A stretch of DNA of 64,000 bases from Alopecurus myosuroides. Its lineage: Eukaryota; Streptophyta; Magnoliopsida; Poales; Poaceae. Positions 22,858 through 35,153 of the stretch are shown here, in pieces. The first letter of the stretch is position 1, and each line of letters starts with the position of its first letter. Below the pieces are notes generated by a model, which did no database searches, had not been told where the DNA came from, and saw nothing but the letters and a program-made list of their open reading frames with translations. Position numbers and translations under genes: made by a program. The stretch is taken from contig CM054057.1 in assembly GCA_028641055.1 (NCBI GenBank), positions 723,875,931-723,939,930 of the forward strand, written 5' to 3'.

Positions 22858-24230
22858 TTGGCTGCAATAAAGGTAAAATCCCGGGATAGTCCATGGTATG
22901 TTGATTATGCTAACTTTATTGTTTCAAACCATTTGCCTCCAACATTTACAGCTCAACAAAGAAGAAAATTCTTCTATGATTTGAGGCATTATTTTTGGGA
23001 TGACCCACATTTATATAAAGAAGGAGTAGATGGTGTTATAAGAAGATGTGTACCAGATCATGAACAACGTGAAATATTGAAAAAGTGCCATAGTAGTGCT
23101 TATGGAGGACATCGCTGGAGGTTGAACCGCATAGAAGGTTCTACAATCAAGTTTCTATTGGACTACCCTCTTTAAAGATGCACGTAAATTTATTTTATCT
23201 TGTGATGAATGTCAAAGAGTAGGCAATATTTCTAGACGTAATGAAATGCATGTGAGTTATTCTCTTGTTATTGAACCTTTTGATTGTTGGGGATTTGACT
23301 TTATGGGTCCTTTTCCTCCTTCGAATGGTTATACTCATATACTTGTTGTTGTTGATTATGTTACTAAGTGGGTAGAAGCTATACCTACTAAAATTGCTGA
23401 CGGTGAAACCTCGTTAGAAATGCTTAAAGATTTTATTTTTCCTAGGTTTGGTGTGCCTAGATATCTAATGACTGATGGAGGATCTCATTTTATTGATGGT
23501 GATTTTAGAAAAACCCTTGCTAAATATGAATTTAATCATAGAATTGACTCAGCTTATCATCCTCAAACCAGTGGGCAAGTAGAATTATCAAATACAGAAA
23601 TTAAATCTATCTTGCAAAAGACTATTAATAAATCTAGGAACAATTGGTCTGATAAGTTGAATGATGCATTATGGGCTTATAGAACTGCTTATAAAAATTC
23701 TATGGGTATGTCTCTTTATAAAATGGTTTATGGAAAATCTTGTCACTTGCCTTTAAAATTAGAACACAAAGCTTATTGGGCAGTGAAAGAATTAAATAAA
23801 GATTTTAAACTTGCTAGTAAGAAAAGAATGATTGATTTGAATCATTTAGATTAATGGAGATGTGAAACTTATGAAAATGCCAAGCTCTTTAAGGAGAAAG
23901 TTAAACAATGGCATGATAAAATAAACCTTAAAAGAGAGTTTCATGTTGGTGAGAAAGTTCTATTGTATCGTTCTCGTCTCAGATTTTTTTGCAGGAAAAT
24001 GACTCTCCCGATGGGAAGGACCTTATATTATTAAAGAAGTGTATTGTTCGGGTGCAATCAAAATTGCTTCCCTCAAAGATAACACTACACAATTGGTAAA
24101 TGGGCAAAGACTCAAACATTATATTTCTGGGGATTCCTATGATGAAGATGTTGATGTTATTCAAGTAATGACTCCGAAGAAGTTTATTAGAGGGAAGATT
24201 CCAGAAGCTGCAGAGTCTGTTATGGAATAG
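22858..24230 (+). pseudogene. Integrase region of pol, internal 3
   Basis: The zinc region is open 22858-23175, preceded by a one-base loss (GTTATGATAG, about 22832) shared only with 3'. The core is open 23246-23854 with Asp 23297, Asp 23474 and Glu 23582, then TAA at 23852-23854 after N-H-L-D, a stop shared with internal 4 and 3'. It reads TATGAATTT where other types read TATGATGTT (23526). The GPY-like tail is 24039-24230. Confidence 0.8.
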
Positions 24231-24467
24231 GTAACAGTTCTGTTAAGAAAAAGTTCGCGGATGACCTTCCAAGTTATAAATTATTGATTTTTGGAAAATA
24301 TAAAAAATACCGAGCCGAAGAGGAGTGGGAGAAGATGCCCGGAGGCACCACACCATGAGGGGGCGCGAGCCCACCCTTGGCCGCGCCACCGTATGGTGTG
24401 GGAGCTCCGGAGCCTCTCTCCGACTTTTTATCAACCTAGACTTTCCTTTCGTTACGCATATTTTTGC

Positions 24468-24476
24468 TATATAACC
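24468..24476 (+). promoter_or_regulatory. Internal TATA-like box, internal 3
   Basis: CTATATAAC, 93 bases before the ATG at 24569. Confidence 0.3.
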
Positions 24477-24568
24477 CCTAGACCCCCCGAGGTCCATATA
24501 TCGTTTTCTCGTCGTGTTTCTGTTTTGAGCTGTTTCTGCCAGGATCTGTTTTCAGTTTTAGAAGCATC

Positions 24569-25109
24569 ATGGTCTCCGCCAACAACAACAAGGGGAACGA
24601 ACCAAAGGATGATGATCTCCAAGACCGGGAGTCGGGCAGAGGAGATCGAGAGTGGAGCTGAAGGAGATGTAGAAGAAAACCCACGAGTGCGTCCACGCGC
24701 TACCATCGCAAGCATTGGAGTGGTTGCAAAACCTTCCAAGCAAACGACTAGGATGAGCACCGGAGGGAAGGTCCCATGTTACTGCTTAGCTTCAAGGACA
24801 CCCCTTTCAGGCATAAAGAAACATGTCCATACTTTAATTCATGAGTATCAATCTAGGAGGGTACCTAAGGCAGATTTGCATTCTTGATGGGATATGGATC
24901 GTTCTAACCGTGTAGATGAAGGAAGCTCTCAACCTAAGGAAGTGTGGGCGGAAAATATTGATGGCTGGAATTCACCGTCTGATAGGCATGCAAACCGTAT
25001 TGATCACAATACGGAGGTGATGTGTATGGTTATGTTCGCAATTGAAGATATGAAGAAATCAATTGATAAGCTCATTGACAAGGATTCACCACCACCACCG
25101 AAGAATTGA
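24569..25109 (+). pseudogene. Unrecognised 3' reading frame, internal 3
   Basis: This copy shows that the two parts belong to one frame. After the RVRPRAT/KKHVHTL part ends at TGA (24885-24887), the second part (24894-25109, SNRVDEGSSQPKEVW ... IDKLIDKDSPPPPKN) continues in the same frame with no further stop. The N-terminal MVSANNN part is still in another frame. The C-terminal KKSIDKLIDK stretch could form a short amphipathic helix. No family is recognised. Confidence 0.45.
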
Positions 25110-26829
25110 TTTATCATTGGTATTGGCATCCCCTTGGCTTGTTCCAAGATTGGGGGAGTGTCGCGGTATCACCTTTATCTTACACCCTTTTACCTTTTAG
25201 TAGACTCATATCGTGAGTAGAGGAAATATCATATAGTACGATTTGCAGTACGGAAGTGTTGCTCCTTAGTTGGTTATCGTTGTATCCCTTGGTTTGAGTT
25301 GCCGTAATGAAATATTAATGAGAAGTTTCATCATCTACTTGTTTCACTTTATTTTAGTTTGAAGTTTTTGTTATGTGATTGATATTATTATTAGTATTGG
25401 TATCAATCTTGAAGCTTCACGATAACCTAGTTGGTTTTGGTGAACTTAGCATTGGTCAGTAGCAACAATTCGTTGAGACTTAAGTAGAAAAGAGGGAGTT
25501 GCATGTAGATATATTATTCCATGATCTTTCTTTCTTGTTAGCCCATAAGCTTAGTATTCTCAAATAAGTTTGTTTGCACCTTCAAGGAATATTGCATGAT
25601 TGGCTTTATCATGTATGTTTTTGTTTGTTTTGCTTCAATTCTTATGCTTGCTACCCAACCTTGCTAGCAAAAAACCTGTACTGAGAGGGAATTCTTCTCG
25701 TGCATCCAAACCTTGAGCCCAAAACCTTGCCATTTGTGTCCACCATACCTACATATATGTGGTATTTCACCGCCACTCCAAGTAAATTGCTTGTGTGCTA
25801 CCTTTAAACCTTCAAAATTACACATGTTTTGTGCTCCTGTTTTAGCTCATGAGGACGCAAATAGAAAATATTTATATCACTTGTTGATTGGATTTGACAC
25901 CCTGGACTAGTGGCTTCATCCGCTTATCCAAATGCTAGAAGAGCTGGCCCCGGGGTTCCTAGCCCCAAATAATAATACAATTTCTCTTCACTCTTTTTGC
26001 CCCTGATTTATCAGTCAAAGTATAATTGTGTAAACAAAAGAGAAAGAGGGATGACCTTCTATACCAGTTGCGTACTTCTATGGGAGCCTCTCTTGTGAAG
26101 TATAGTTGGCTTGTGACGTACAATATTTTTTGAGTTTGCCATTCGTTGACATAAACATACATCTCTCAAAATTTAGACACTCCTCCACGGTTTGTGATTG
26201 TTGGCAGGCACCCGAGGATTCAGTTAGCCATGGTTTGTGTAAGAAAGGTTGGGAGGAGTGTAAACCATTTTATACCTCTATTTTACAAAATAAAAGCTCT
26301 ACACATGAGTGATCAATGCTTCCCTCTGCGAAGGGCCTATCTTTTACATTTATGTTGAGTCAGGAAACCTACTTGTTTCTGTCTAAGCAAGCATTTGAGT
26401 TGTGATTCATCCAGCTACATGTTGATTTACTCAATCATGTTCTTTATTCTTCCTTGTTTCTACAAATGTTTTTATCTGTTTGAATACCACTTTGAAAGTT
26501 ACCAATGTCTGCAAAGAGACCGTTATAGTTGAGCATGATAAACTATGAAATATAGCTCTAGTATAAAGACTCTGATCGAAAGATAAGTGCACTATTAATT
26601 GTTCTTTGACCAAGAACGAAGTTTGCCTTTACCAATTGTGATTTACTTTTTGCACCTTTATCGTTACTTTACTTGTTTCAAGTTTGATTATATGAGAGGA
26701 ATTTGCTGTCTAAAATGATTTGTTCTTTGTTAGATGTGATGCCTCTTGTCCGCATTTCATTTATCGACACCTCACTCAATAAACCCATGGTCATGTTTAC
26801 TGAGTTCAGTTTCGCTTGGGACAAGCGAG
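25110..26829 (+). other. Non-coding 3' internal region, internal 3
   Basis: As in internal 1. Variants TTTGAAGTTTTTG (25360) and GATATTATTATTAG (25380) mark this copy and are absent from internal 4 and 3'. No gene is seen. Confidence 0.6.
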
Positions 26830-26843
26830 GTCTAAGCTTGGGG
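26830..26843 (+). other. Polypurine-like tract before LTR4
   Basis: GTCTAAGCTTGGGG followed by TGACT and the LTR4 TG at 26849. Confidence 0.55.
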
Positions 26844-26848
26844 TGACT

Positions 26849-28355
26849 TGATACGTCCATTTTGCATCATAGTTTTATATTGATATTTTATGTTATTCAT
26901 CGATATATTTCATGTTACGATGCATCTCTTATGTTATTTTATCTTATTTTGCATGTTTCATAATTTTTGGAGGATAAACACCGGTACCAGAAATCTGATG
27001 GAAAAAGCACCGTCGGGATAACCTATTTCAGAAGATCAGAAGAAGAGGGGGGACACCGGAGATATCTTAGAAGTCCAGAAGAGGGAGCCAGCCACGAGGA
27101 GAGGCAGAGGGGGGCCACCAGGGGCCCACACCATGGGGTGGCCCGCCCCCGTTGGCCGCGCCGCCACGTGGTGTGGCCACCCTGGCCCACCTCTGGTGGA
27201 TATTTTTCGCGTACTTGACCCCCATAGAACCCTAAGCCCCATACCATCATCAAAGAATTATTCCGCCGCCGCCTCGGGGCGGAAAACACCCGAGAGAAAA
27301 AGCTCTCTGGCAGGGAGAAATCTGCCGGGGAAATACCTCTCCGGAGAGGGGAAATCATCGCCATCGTCACCGTCATCACTCCGGGCTTCATCGGGATCAT
27401 CTTCATCATCACCCTCATCACCAGCACCATCACCCTCATCATCCATCGTCATCCCGCTCTAACAATTAGGGGCCTTTATCGTTGTTTTACGTTAGATCTC
27501 TCTCCCGGTGTGGATTACTTGTTAGTAGTTGATGCTTGTGAGATTTATCGGTGTTAGCACTTTATGACCAGATTGTTATCATCCATTATATCACCTCTGA
27601 TTATGATCCATATGATATCTTGTGAGTACTTCGTTTAGTTCTTGAGGACATGGGAGAAGTCATGATGTTAGTAGTGTAGTTATTGAAGTAATATCTCGTG
27701 GTTCGGTATTTAAGTTGTGGTGCTATTCTTCTAGTGGTGTCATGTGAACGTCGACTACATGATACTTAATGTTTATGGTCCTAGGAGGATGCATTGTGTA
27801 TTTGGCTACTAATTGTGGGGTTGCCGGAGTGACAGAAACCTAAACCCCTGTTAGGAAACCAATGCACGAGGGAGCGTAGGATCCCGGAGTTTTAAGGTTG
27901 TGGTTAGTTTATCTTAATTACTTTCTCGTATTTGTGGATGCTTACGAGGGGTATAATCACAAGTATGCATTAGTCCTAGTTGGGCGGTGCATTAGCATAG
28001 GTTCACCCACACAACACTTCACGAACTAATGGATATTAATCAACCGTAATGAAGCGAAAGCACTTGACGAAATTCCCATGTGTCCTCGAGAACGTTTGGT
28101 AGTCATAAGTAATACAACCGGCTTGTACTTTGCTCTCAAAAGTATTGGGCCACTCGCTGCAATATTATTTACTGCACTTTATTTACTCGCACTTTATTTA
28201 TCTGCTCTATCCAAAACAACCAAAAACCCGATTGCTAGTGTTTACAGTGAATCCTCTATCCAACCTGCTTGTCAACACCTTCTGCTCCTCGTTGGGTTTG
28301 ACACTCTTATTTATCGAAAGTACTACGATACACCCCCTATACTTGTGGGTCATCA
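26849..28355 (+). repeat. LTR4 (1507 bp)
   Basis: Type III LTR, almost identical to LTR3 (both read CCCCCATAGAACCC). A private GAGAGAAAAAGC variant is at about 27293. Ends are TGAT and ATCA. Confidence 0.9.
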
Positions 28356-28366
28356 AGACTACTTTC

Positions 28367-28384
28367 TAGCGCCGTTGCCGGGGA
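28367..28384 (+). other. Primer binding site, tRNA-Asp type
   Basis: Same 18 bases, 11 after LTR4, with a doubled GTAAG motif downstream as in internal 3. Confidence 0.8.
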
Positions 28385-28474
28385 GTGAAGCGCTATTGGT
28401 AAGTGGAATTGGTAAGAGAAACTTTTACCATGAGTGCTGTTTTTATTTCCATCTGCTGTTTTATTTCATTATAG

Positions 28475-29875
28475 AGATATTGTTGGGATCTTCTTGACAG
28501 TATTCACGAGAACACTCAAGGATGGGAGAATGACAAAGGTAGAAAGTCAGGTATAAAATATGATTATGAATGCATTAAATCTTTTATGGGAACCAATGAT
28601 TTCTATGATGTTAGTGCTGTTTGTGGTCTTGATTCTCAAATCTTTGCAAACTGTCTTAAAGATTTTGCCTCCTATCTTGATATTCCCAAAAATAATTATC
28701 ACAAGTACCATGCACCTTATAAAGATATTGTTCCTTCTAGTAATATAGAAGTGCATGCTGTTAATCCTGCTGTTCCAGAGCCATATGTTGAAAAAAATGC
28801 TTTTCCCGGCTAAGGTAAAAGAACAGTCTATGGTGGCTAGTGTGGTTAATAAGAGTAATAAGAAATCTATTGAACCTGATGAACAAATAACTGTTAAACC
28901 TGCTGTAGCAATAGTGAAAGATCTTGTTTGTGGAAATGTGGAGGATGAACACATTTTCTTTTGTGAGGATGCTTCTGATATTGTTTCCCATCCTCATAGA
29001 CCTAAGAAAACTAGTGATCATGTGCTTTCTGTTAAGATTGGTGATAATTGCTATTATGGTTTGTGTGATATTGGTGCTAGTTCTAGTGCTATACCTTATG
29101 AGCTTTATAGAGAAATTATGCATGAAGTTGGTTCTTGTGAGCTTGAAGATATTGATGTGGTTATTCAGCTTGCTAATAGAGAAACTGTTTTTCTGATTGG
29201 TATTGTTAGAGATGTGGAAGTTTTGTGTGGTAAAACTAAATACCCCACTGATTTTCTAGTACCTGGTAAGGCTGCTAGTAAAACTTGTCCTATTATTTTT
29301 GGTAGACCTTTCTTGAACACTTGTGGTGCTCTTATAGATTGTAAAAGAGAGAAGATTTTGACTAAATTTGATGGAAAATCTTATGAGTTCAATTTCTCCA
29401 AATCTGCTAGAGCACCTGAATCTAAATTGCGTGATGAGAATTTAAAGTTGAACAAATTGCTTCTATTTCTCTTGCTCCTAGCAATGCTTTGCAGCAATAT
29501 ATGGAGGATCACAAGAGTGATGTATTTATGGAAGAGAGAAATGAGATTGACGATAATCTTCTTCGTCAACCAGTGATACTGAAACATAATTTACATGTGG
29601 AAGACTTGGGTACAACATTACCACCCAAGGAAGTTCCTATTTTTGATTTAAAACCTCTGCCTGATGATCTTAAATATGCTTAACTTGATGATAATAAAAT
29701 ATTTCTTGTTATTGTTAGTGCTAAACTTTCAGGTGAAGAAGAGGAAAGATTATTGGAAATTCTGAAGAAACATCGTGGAGCTATTGGATATACTCTTGAT
29801 GATTTGAAGGGAATTTCTCCTACTATATGTCATCATGCTATTAATATTGAACCGTATGCAAAGCCATTTGTTGAA
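28475..29875 (+). pseudogene. Protease region of pol, internal 4
   Basis: The first frame (ATG 28586) ends at 28811-28813 where an extra A before GCTTTTCCCGG shifts it. The protease frame is open 28755-29576, with active-site Asp at 29067. A three-base loss (29417) and a one-base loss (29440) precede the linker, where the subgroup TAA is at 29681-29683. Private variants: AAAGATTTTGCC and CACATTTTCTTT. Confidence 0.7.
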
Positions 29876-31189
29876 CATCAACGCCGGTTAATTCCTAAGA
29901 TGAAGGAAGTGGTAAGAAATGAGGTATTAAAACTTCTTGATGCTGGTATTATTTTTCCTATTGCTGATAGTAGATGGGTGAGCCCTGTGCATTGTGTCCC
30001 TAAGAAGGGATGACTGACTGTTGTGCCTAATGAAAATAATGAGCTTATTTCGCAAAGAGTCATAGTTGGTTGTAGAATGTGTATTGATTTTAGAAAGGTT
30101 AATAAAGTTACTAAGAAAGATCATTATCCTTTTCCCTTTATTGATCAAATGTTAGAAAGGTTGTCTAAGAAAACACATTTTTGGTTTCTTGATGGTTATT
30201 CTGGGTTTTCTCAAATTGCTGTTAGGAAGCAAGATCAAGAGAAAACAACCTTTACTTGTCCTTATGGTACTTATGCTTATAGACGTATGACTTTTGGTTT
30301 GTGTAATGCTCCTGCTACTTTTCAAAGATGCATGTCTGCTATTTTCATGGTTTTTGTGAAGAAATTGTGGAAGTATTCATGGACGATTTCTCCGTCAATA
30401 GAACTTCTTTTGATAATTTTTTGCACAACCTTGATAAAGTTTTGCAGAGATGTGAGGAAACTAATCTTGTTTTTAATTGGGAGAAATGACACTTTATGGT
30501 AAATGAAGGAATTGTTCTTGCACATAAAATTTCTGAAAGAGGTATTGAAGTTGACAGAGCTAAAGTTGAAGCCATAGAGAAAATGCCCTGTTCTATGGAT
30601 GTTAAAGGTATTCGTAGTGTTCTTCGTCATGCTGGTTTTTACAGGAGGTTTATTAAAGATTTCACTAAAATATCAAAGCCTCTTACTAATCTTCTTCAAA
30701 AAGATGTACCATTTGTTTTTTATGATGATTGTAAGGAAGATTTTGAAAATTTAAAGAAGGCTTGAACTACTGCTCCTATTGTTCAACCACCTGATTGGAA
30801 TTTACCTTTTGAAGTTATTTGTGATGCTAGTGATTTTGCTGGAGGTGCTGTTCTTGGACAACGCGTAGATAAGAAGTTGAATGTTATTCATTATGCTAGT
30901 AATACTCTTGATGCTACTCAATAGAATTATGCTACTACTGAAAAAGAGTTCTTAGCTGTAGTTTTTGCATGTGATAAGTTTAGGCCTTACATTGCTGACT
31001 CAAAGGTTACTATTCATACTGATCATGATGCTATTAGATACCTCATGGAAAAGAAAGATGCTAAGACTAGGATTATTAGATGGGTGTTGCTTTTACAAGA
31101 GTTTGATTTGCATATTGTGGATAGGAAGGGTGCTGAAAATCCTGTTCCTGATAACTTTTCTAGGTTGGAAAACATTACTTTTGACCCTA
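29876..31189 (+). pseudogene. Reverse transcriptase-RNase H region of pol, internal 4
   Basis: Shared TGA at 30011-30013; RT core open 30023-30502. The FMDD Asp pair is at 30382-30387. In the FMDD frame a private TGA (GAAATGACAC, about 30487) replaces the Cys codon. The frame resumes 30496-30765 and ends in a private TGA (GGCTTGAAC). The family TAG is at 30922-30924. This copy has more private stops than internal 3. Confidence 0.75.
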
Positions 31190-31219
31190 TTCCTGTTAAT
31201 GATAGTTTTCCAAATGAAC

Positions 31220-32592
31220 AATTGGCTGCAATAAAGGTAAAATCCCGGGATAGTCCATGGTATGTTGATTATGCTAACTTTATTGTTTCAAACTAGTTAC
31301 CTCCAACATTTACAGCTCAACAAAGAAGAAAATTCTTCTATGATTTGAGGCATTATTTTTGGGATGACCCACATTTATATAAAGAAGGAGTAGATGGTGT
31401 TATAAGAAGATGTGTACCAGATCATGAACAACGTGAAATATTGAAAAAGTGCCATAGTAGTGCTTATGGAGGACATCGCTGGAGGTTGAACCGCATAGAA
31501 GGTTCTACAATCAAGTTTCTATTGGACTACCCTCTTTAAAGATGCACGTAAATTTATTTTATCTTGTGATGAATGTCAAAGAGTAGGAAATATTTCTAGA
31601 CGTAATGAAATGCATGTGAGTTATTCTCTTGTTATTGAACCTTTTGATTGTTGGGCATTTGACTTTATGGGTCCTTTTCCTCCTTCGAATGGTTATACTC
31701 ATATACTTGTTGTTGTTGATTATGTTACTAAGTGGGTAGAAGCTATACCTACTAAAATTGCTGACGGTGAAACCTCGTTAGAAATGCTTAAAGATTTTAT
31801 TTTTCCTAGGTTTGGTGTGCCTAGATATCTAATGACTAATGGAGGATCTCATTTTATTGATGGTGATTTTAGAAAAACCCTTGCTAAATATGATGTTAAT
31901 CATAGAATTGACTCAGCTTATCATCCTCAAACCAGGGCAAGTAGAATTATCAAATACAGAAATTAAATCTATCTTGCAAAAGACTATTAATAAATCTAGG
32001 AACAATTGGTCTGATAAGTTGAATGATGCATTATGGGCTTATAGAACTGCTTATAAAAATTCTATGGGTATGTCTCTTTATAAAATGGTTTATGGAAAAG
32101 CTTGTCACTTGCCTTTGAAATTAGAACACAAAGCTTATTGGGCAGTGAAAGAATTAAATAAAGATTTTAAAATTGCTAGTAAGAAAAGAATGATTGATTT
32201 GAATCATTTAGATTAATGGAGATGTGAAACTTATGAAAATGCCAAGCTCTTTAAAGAGAAAGTTAAACAATGGCATGATAAAATAAACCTTAAAAGAGAG
32301 TTTCATGTTGGTGAGAAAGTTCTATTGTATCGTTCTCGTCTCAGATTTTTTTGCAGGAAAATGACTCTCCCGATGGGAAGGACCTTATATTATTAAAGAA
32401 GTGTATTGTTCGGGTGCAATCAAAATTGCTTCCCTCAAAGATAACACTACACAATTGGTAAATGGGCAAAGACTCAAACATTATATTTCTGGGGATTCCT
32501 ATGATGAAGATGTTGATGTTATTCAAGTAATGACTCCGAAGAAGTTTATTAGAGGGAAGATTCCAGAAGCTGCAGAGTCTGTTATGGAATAG
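31220..32592 (+). pseudogene. Integrase region of pol, internal 4 (second catalytic Asp changed)
   Basis: A private TAG at 31294-31296 interrupts the zinc region. In the core the first Asp is at 31661, but the second is AAT (Asn) at 31838-31840 in the LMT-x-GGSHF motif, so the catalytic triad is incomplete. A two-base loss near 31935 (ACCAGGGC) shifts the frame before the Glu codon at 31944. TAA after N-H-L-D and the GPY-like tail (32401-32592) are as in internal 3. Confidence 0.8.
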
Positions 32593-32828
32593 GTAACAGT
32601 TTTGTTAAGAAAAAGTTCGCGGATGACCTTCCAAGTTATAAATTATTGATTTTTGGAAAATATAAAAAATACCGAGCCGAAGAGGAGTGGGAGAAGATGC
32701 CCGGAGGCACCACACCATGAGGGGGCGCGAGCCCACCCTTGGCCGCGCCACCGTATGGTGTGGGAGCTCCGGAGCCTCTCTCCGACTTTTTATCAACCTA
32801 GACTTTCCTTTCGTTACGCATATTTTTG

Positions 32829-32837
32829 CTATATAAC
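32829..32837 (+). promoter_or_regulatory. Internal TATA-like box, internal 4
   Basis: CTATATAAC, 94 bases before the ATG at 32931. Confidence 0.3.
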
Positions 32838-32930
32838 CCCTAGACCCCCCGAGGTCCATATATCGTTTTCTCGTCGTGTTTCTGTTTCGAGCTGTTTCTG
32901 CGAGGATCTGTTTTCAGTTTTAGAAGCATC

Positions 32931-33579
32931 ATGGTCTCCGCCAACAACAACAAGGGGAACGAACCAAAGGATGATGATCTCCAAGACCGGGAGTCGGGCA
33001 GAGGAGATCGAGAGTGGAGCTGAAGGAGATGTAGAAGAAAACCCACGAGTGCGTCCACGCGCTACCATCGCAAGCATTGGAGTGGTTGCAAAACCTTCCA
33101 AGCAAACGACTAGGAGCACCGGAGGGAAGGTCCCATGTTACTGCTTAGCTTCAAGGACACCCCTTTCAGGCATAAAGAAACATGTCCATACTTTAATTCA
33201 TGATTATCAATCTAGGAGGGTACCTAAGGCAGATTTGCATTCTTGATGGGATATGGATCGTTCTAACCGTGTAGATGAAGGAAGCTCTCAACCTAAGGAA
33301 GTGTGGGCGGAAAATATTGATGGCTGGAATTCACCGTCTGATAGGCATGCAAACCGTATTGATCACAATACGGAGGTGATGTGTATGGTTATGTTCGCAA
33401 TTGAAGATATGAAGAAATCAATTGATAAGCTCATTGACAAGGATTCACCACCACCACCGAAGAATAGATTTATCATTGGTATTGGCATCCCCTTGGCTTG
33501 TTCCAAGATTGGGGGAGTGTCGCGGTATCACCTTTATCTTACACCCTTTTACCTTTTAGTAGACTCATATCGTGAGTAG
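32931..33579 (+). pseudogene. Unrecognised 3' reading frame, internal 4
   Basis: As in internal 3 but with an in-frame three-base loss (ACTAGGAGCACC, 33113), HDYQSRR for HEYQSRR, and loss of the terminal stop (AATAGATT for AATTGATT). The loss lets the frame run 37 codons into what is non-coding in other copies, to 33579. The last two changes are shared with 3' only. Confidence 0.4.
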
Positions 33580-34858
33580 AGGAAATATCATATAGTACGA
33601 TTTGCAGTACGGAAGTGTTGCTCCTTAGTTGGTTATCGTTGTATCCCTTGGTTTGAGTTGTCGTAATGAAATATTAATGAGAAGTTTCATCATCTACTTG
33701 TTTCACTTTATTTTAGTTTGCAGTTTTTGTTATGTGATTGATATTGTTATTAGTATTGGTATCAATCTTGAAGCTTCACGATAACCTAGTTGGTTTTGGT
33801 GAACTTAGCATTGGTCAGTAGCAACAATTCGTTGAGTCTTAAGTAGAAAAGAGGGAGTTGCATGTAGATATATTATTCCATGATCTTTCTTTCTTGTTAG
33901 CCCATAAGCTTAGTATTCTCAAATAAGTTTGTTTGCACCTTCAAGGAATATCGCATGATTGGCTTTATCATGTATGTTTTTGTTTGTTTTGCTTCAATTC
34001 TTATGCTTGCTACCCAACCTTGCTAGCAAAAAACCTGTACTGAGAGGGAATTCTTCTCGTGCATCCAAACCTTTAGCCCAAAACCTTGCCATTTATGTCG
34101 ACCATACCTACATATATGTGGTATTTCACCGCCACTCCAAGTAAATTGCTTGTGTGCTACCTTTAAACCTTCAAAATTACACATGTTTTGTGCTCCTGTT
34201 TTAGCTCATGAGGACGCAAATAGAAAATATTTATATCACTTGTTGATTGGATTTGACACCCTGGACTAGTGGCTTCATCCGCTTATCCAAATGCTAGAAG
34301 AGCTGGCACCGGGGTTCCCATCCCCAAATAATAATACAATTTCTCTTCACTCTTTTTGCCCTGATTTATCAGTCAAAGTATAATTGTGTAAACAAAAGAG
34401 AAAGAGATGACCTTCTATACCAGTTGCGTACTTCTATGGGAGCCTCTCTTGTGAAGTCTAGTTGGCTTGTGACGTACAATATTTTTTGAGTTTGCCATTC
34501 GTTGACATAAACATACATCTCTCAAAATTTAGACACTCCTCCACGGTTTGTGATTGTTGGCAGGCACCCGAGGATTCAGTTAGCCATGGTTTGTGTAAGA
34601 AAGGTTGGGAGGAGTGTAAACCATTTTATACCTCTATTTTACAAAATAAAAGCTCTAGCACATGAGTGATCAATGCTTCCCTCTGCGAAGGGCCTATCTT
34701 TTACATTTATGTTGAGTCAGGAAACCTACTTGTTTCTGTCTAAGCAAGCATTTGAGTTGTGATTCATCCAGCTACATGTTGATTTACTCAATCATGTTCT
34801 TTATTCTTCCTTATTTCTACAAATGTTTTTATCTGTTTGAATACCACTTTGAAAGTTA
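33580..34858 (+). other. Non-coding 3' internal region, internal 4, truncated
   Basis: Follows the sister copies until GAAAGTTA at 34851-34858, then diverges completely. About 340 bases, the polypurine-like tract and the next LTR are missing. Markers shared with 3' include GAGTTGTCGTAATG, GTTGAGTCTTAAG and TTCCTTATTTCTAC. Confidence 0.65.
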
Positions 34859-35153
34859 TCAAATCCCCTCTTTATCTACCCTTAGATATCACTTTTTGGG
34901 ATTTGTGAGCTTTTCATCTAGGGTTCATGTTTCATGTGCGTTTTCACTCACCCATTGATAGTACAAACTCCTCTAGGATAATCTAGTGATACTAGTTGTA
35001 TTGTTTTGGTGCTTAAATCACATATCCATACTCACCAAAGTTCTACTCCTAGTTTGTTCTCAATTTCCATCACCACACACATAGGATTTTTTTCTTGACC
35101 ATGTACACTTAGTTTGCATACTCGTACCTATGCTATTCATGTCACATGTAGGG
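34859..35153. other. Junction-proximal sequence with no gene
   Basis: About 300 bases directly after the junction. They match neither the array nor anything else in the window and contain no convincing open frame. They are presumed to be the 5' flank of the retroelement gene that follows. Confidence 0.4.

Larger units (their letters stand above)
1..34858. repeat. Macro-repeat unit A (about 36 kb, left end outside window)
   Basis: Sequence from position 1 onward recurs from 36038 onward in the same orientation, with an offset that drifts from 36037 at the left to 36000 at LTR4 through small indels. The unit holds a non-array left flank (1-1874) and four array units. Its right end is about 34858, where internal region 4 stops matching its sister copies after GAAAGTTA and joins sequence that belongs upstream of position 1. 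Over the non-array flank the two units differ by only a handful of substitutions and short indels in about 1.9 kb. The extent is read by eye; no alignment was run. Confidence 0.85.
1875..34858 (+). mobile_element. Tandem Ty3/gypsy (Athila-type) LTR retrotransposon array, unit A: 4 LTRs, 4 internal regions
   Basis: The order is LTR-internal-LTR-internal-LTR-internal-LTR-internal(truncated), all on the plus strand, with each LTR serving both neighbours. LTR starts are 8315, 8303 and 8356 bases apart. Each LTR runs TGAT...ATCA. Each is followed after 11 bases by a tRNA-Asp primer site, and LTR2 to LTR4 are preceded by a purine-rich AAGCTTGGGG tract. Lineage is assigned from the RT core (LERL...FLDGYSGF, GLCNAPATFQRCM) and the FMDD motif. 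Gag is absent. Such shared-LTR arrays are known products of unequal recombination between LTRs. Confidence 0.9.
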
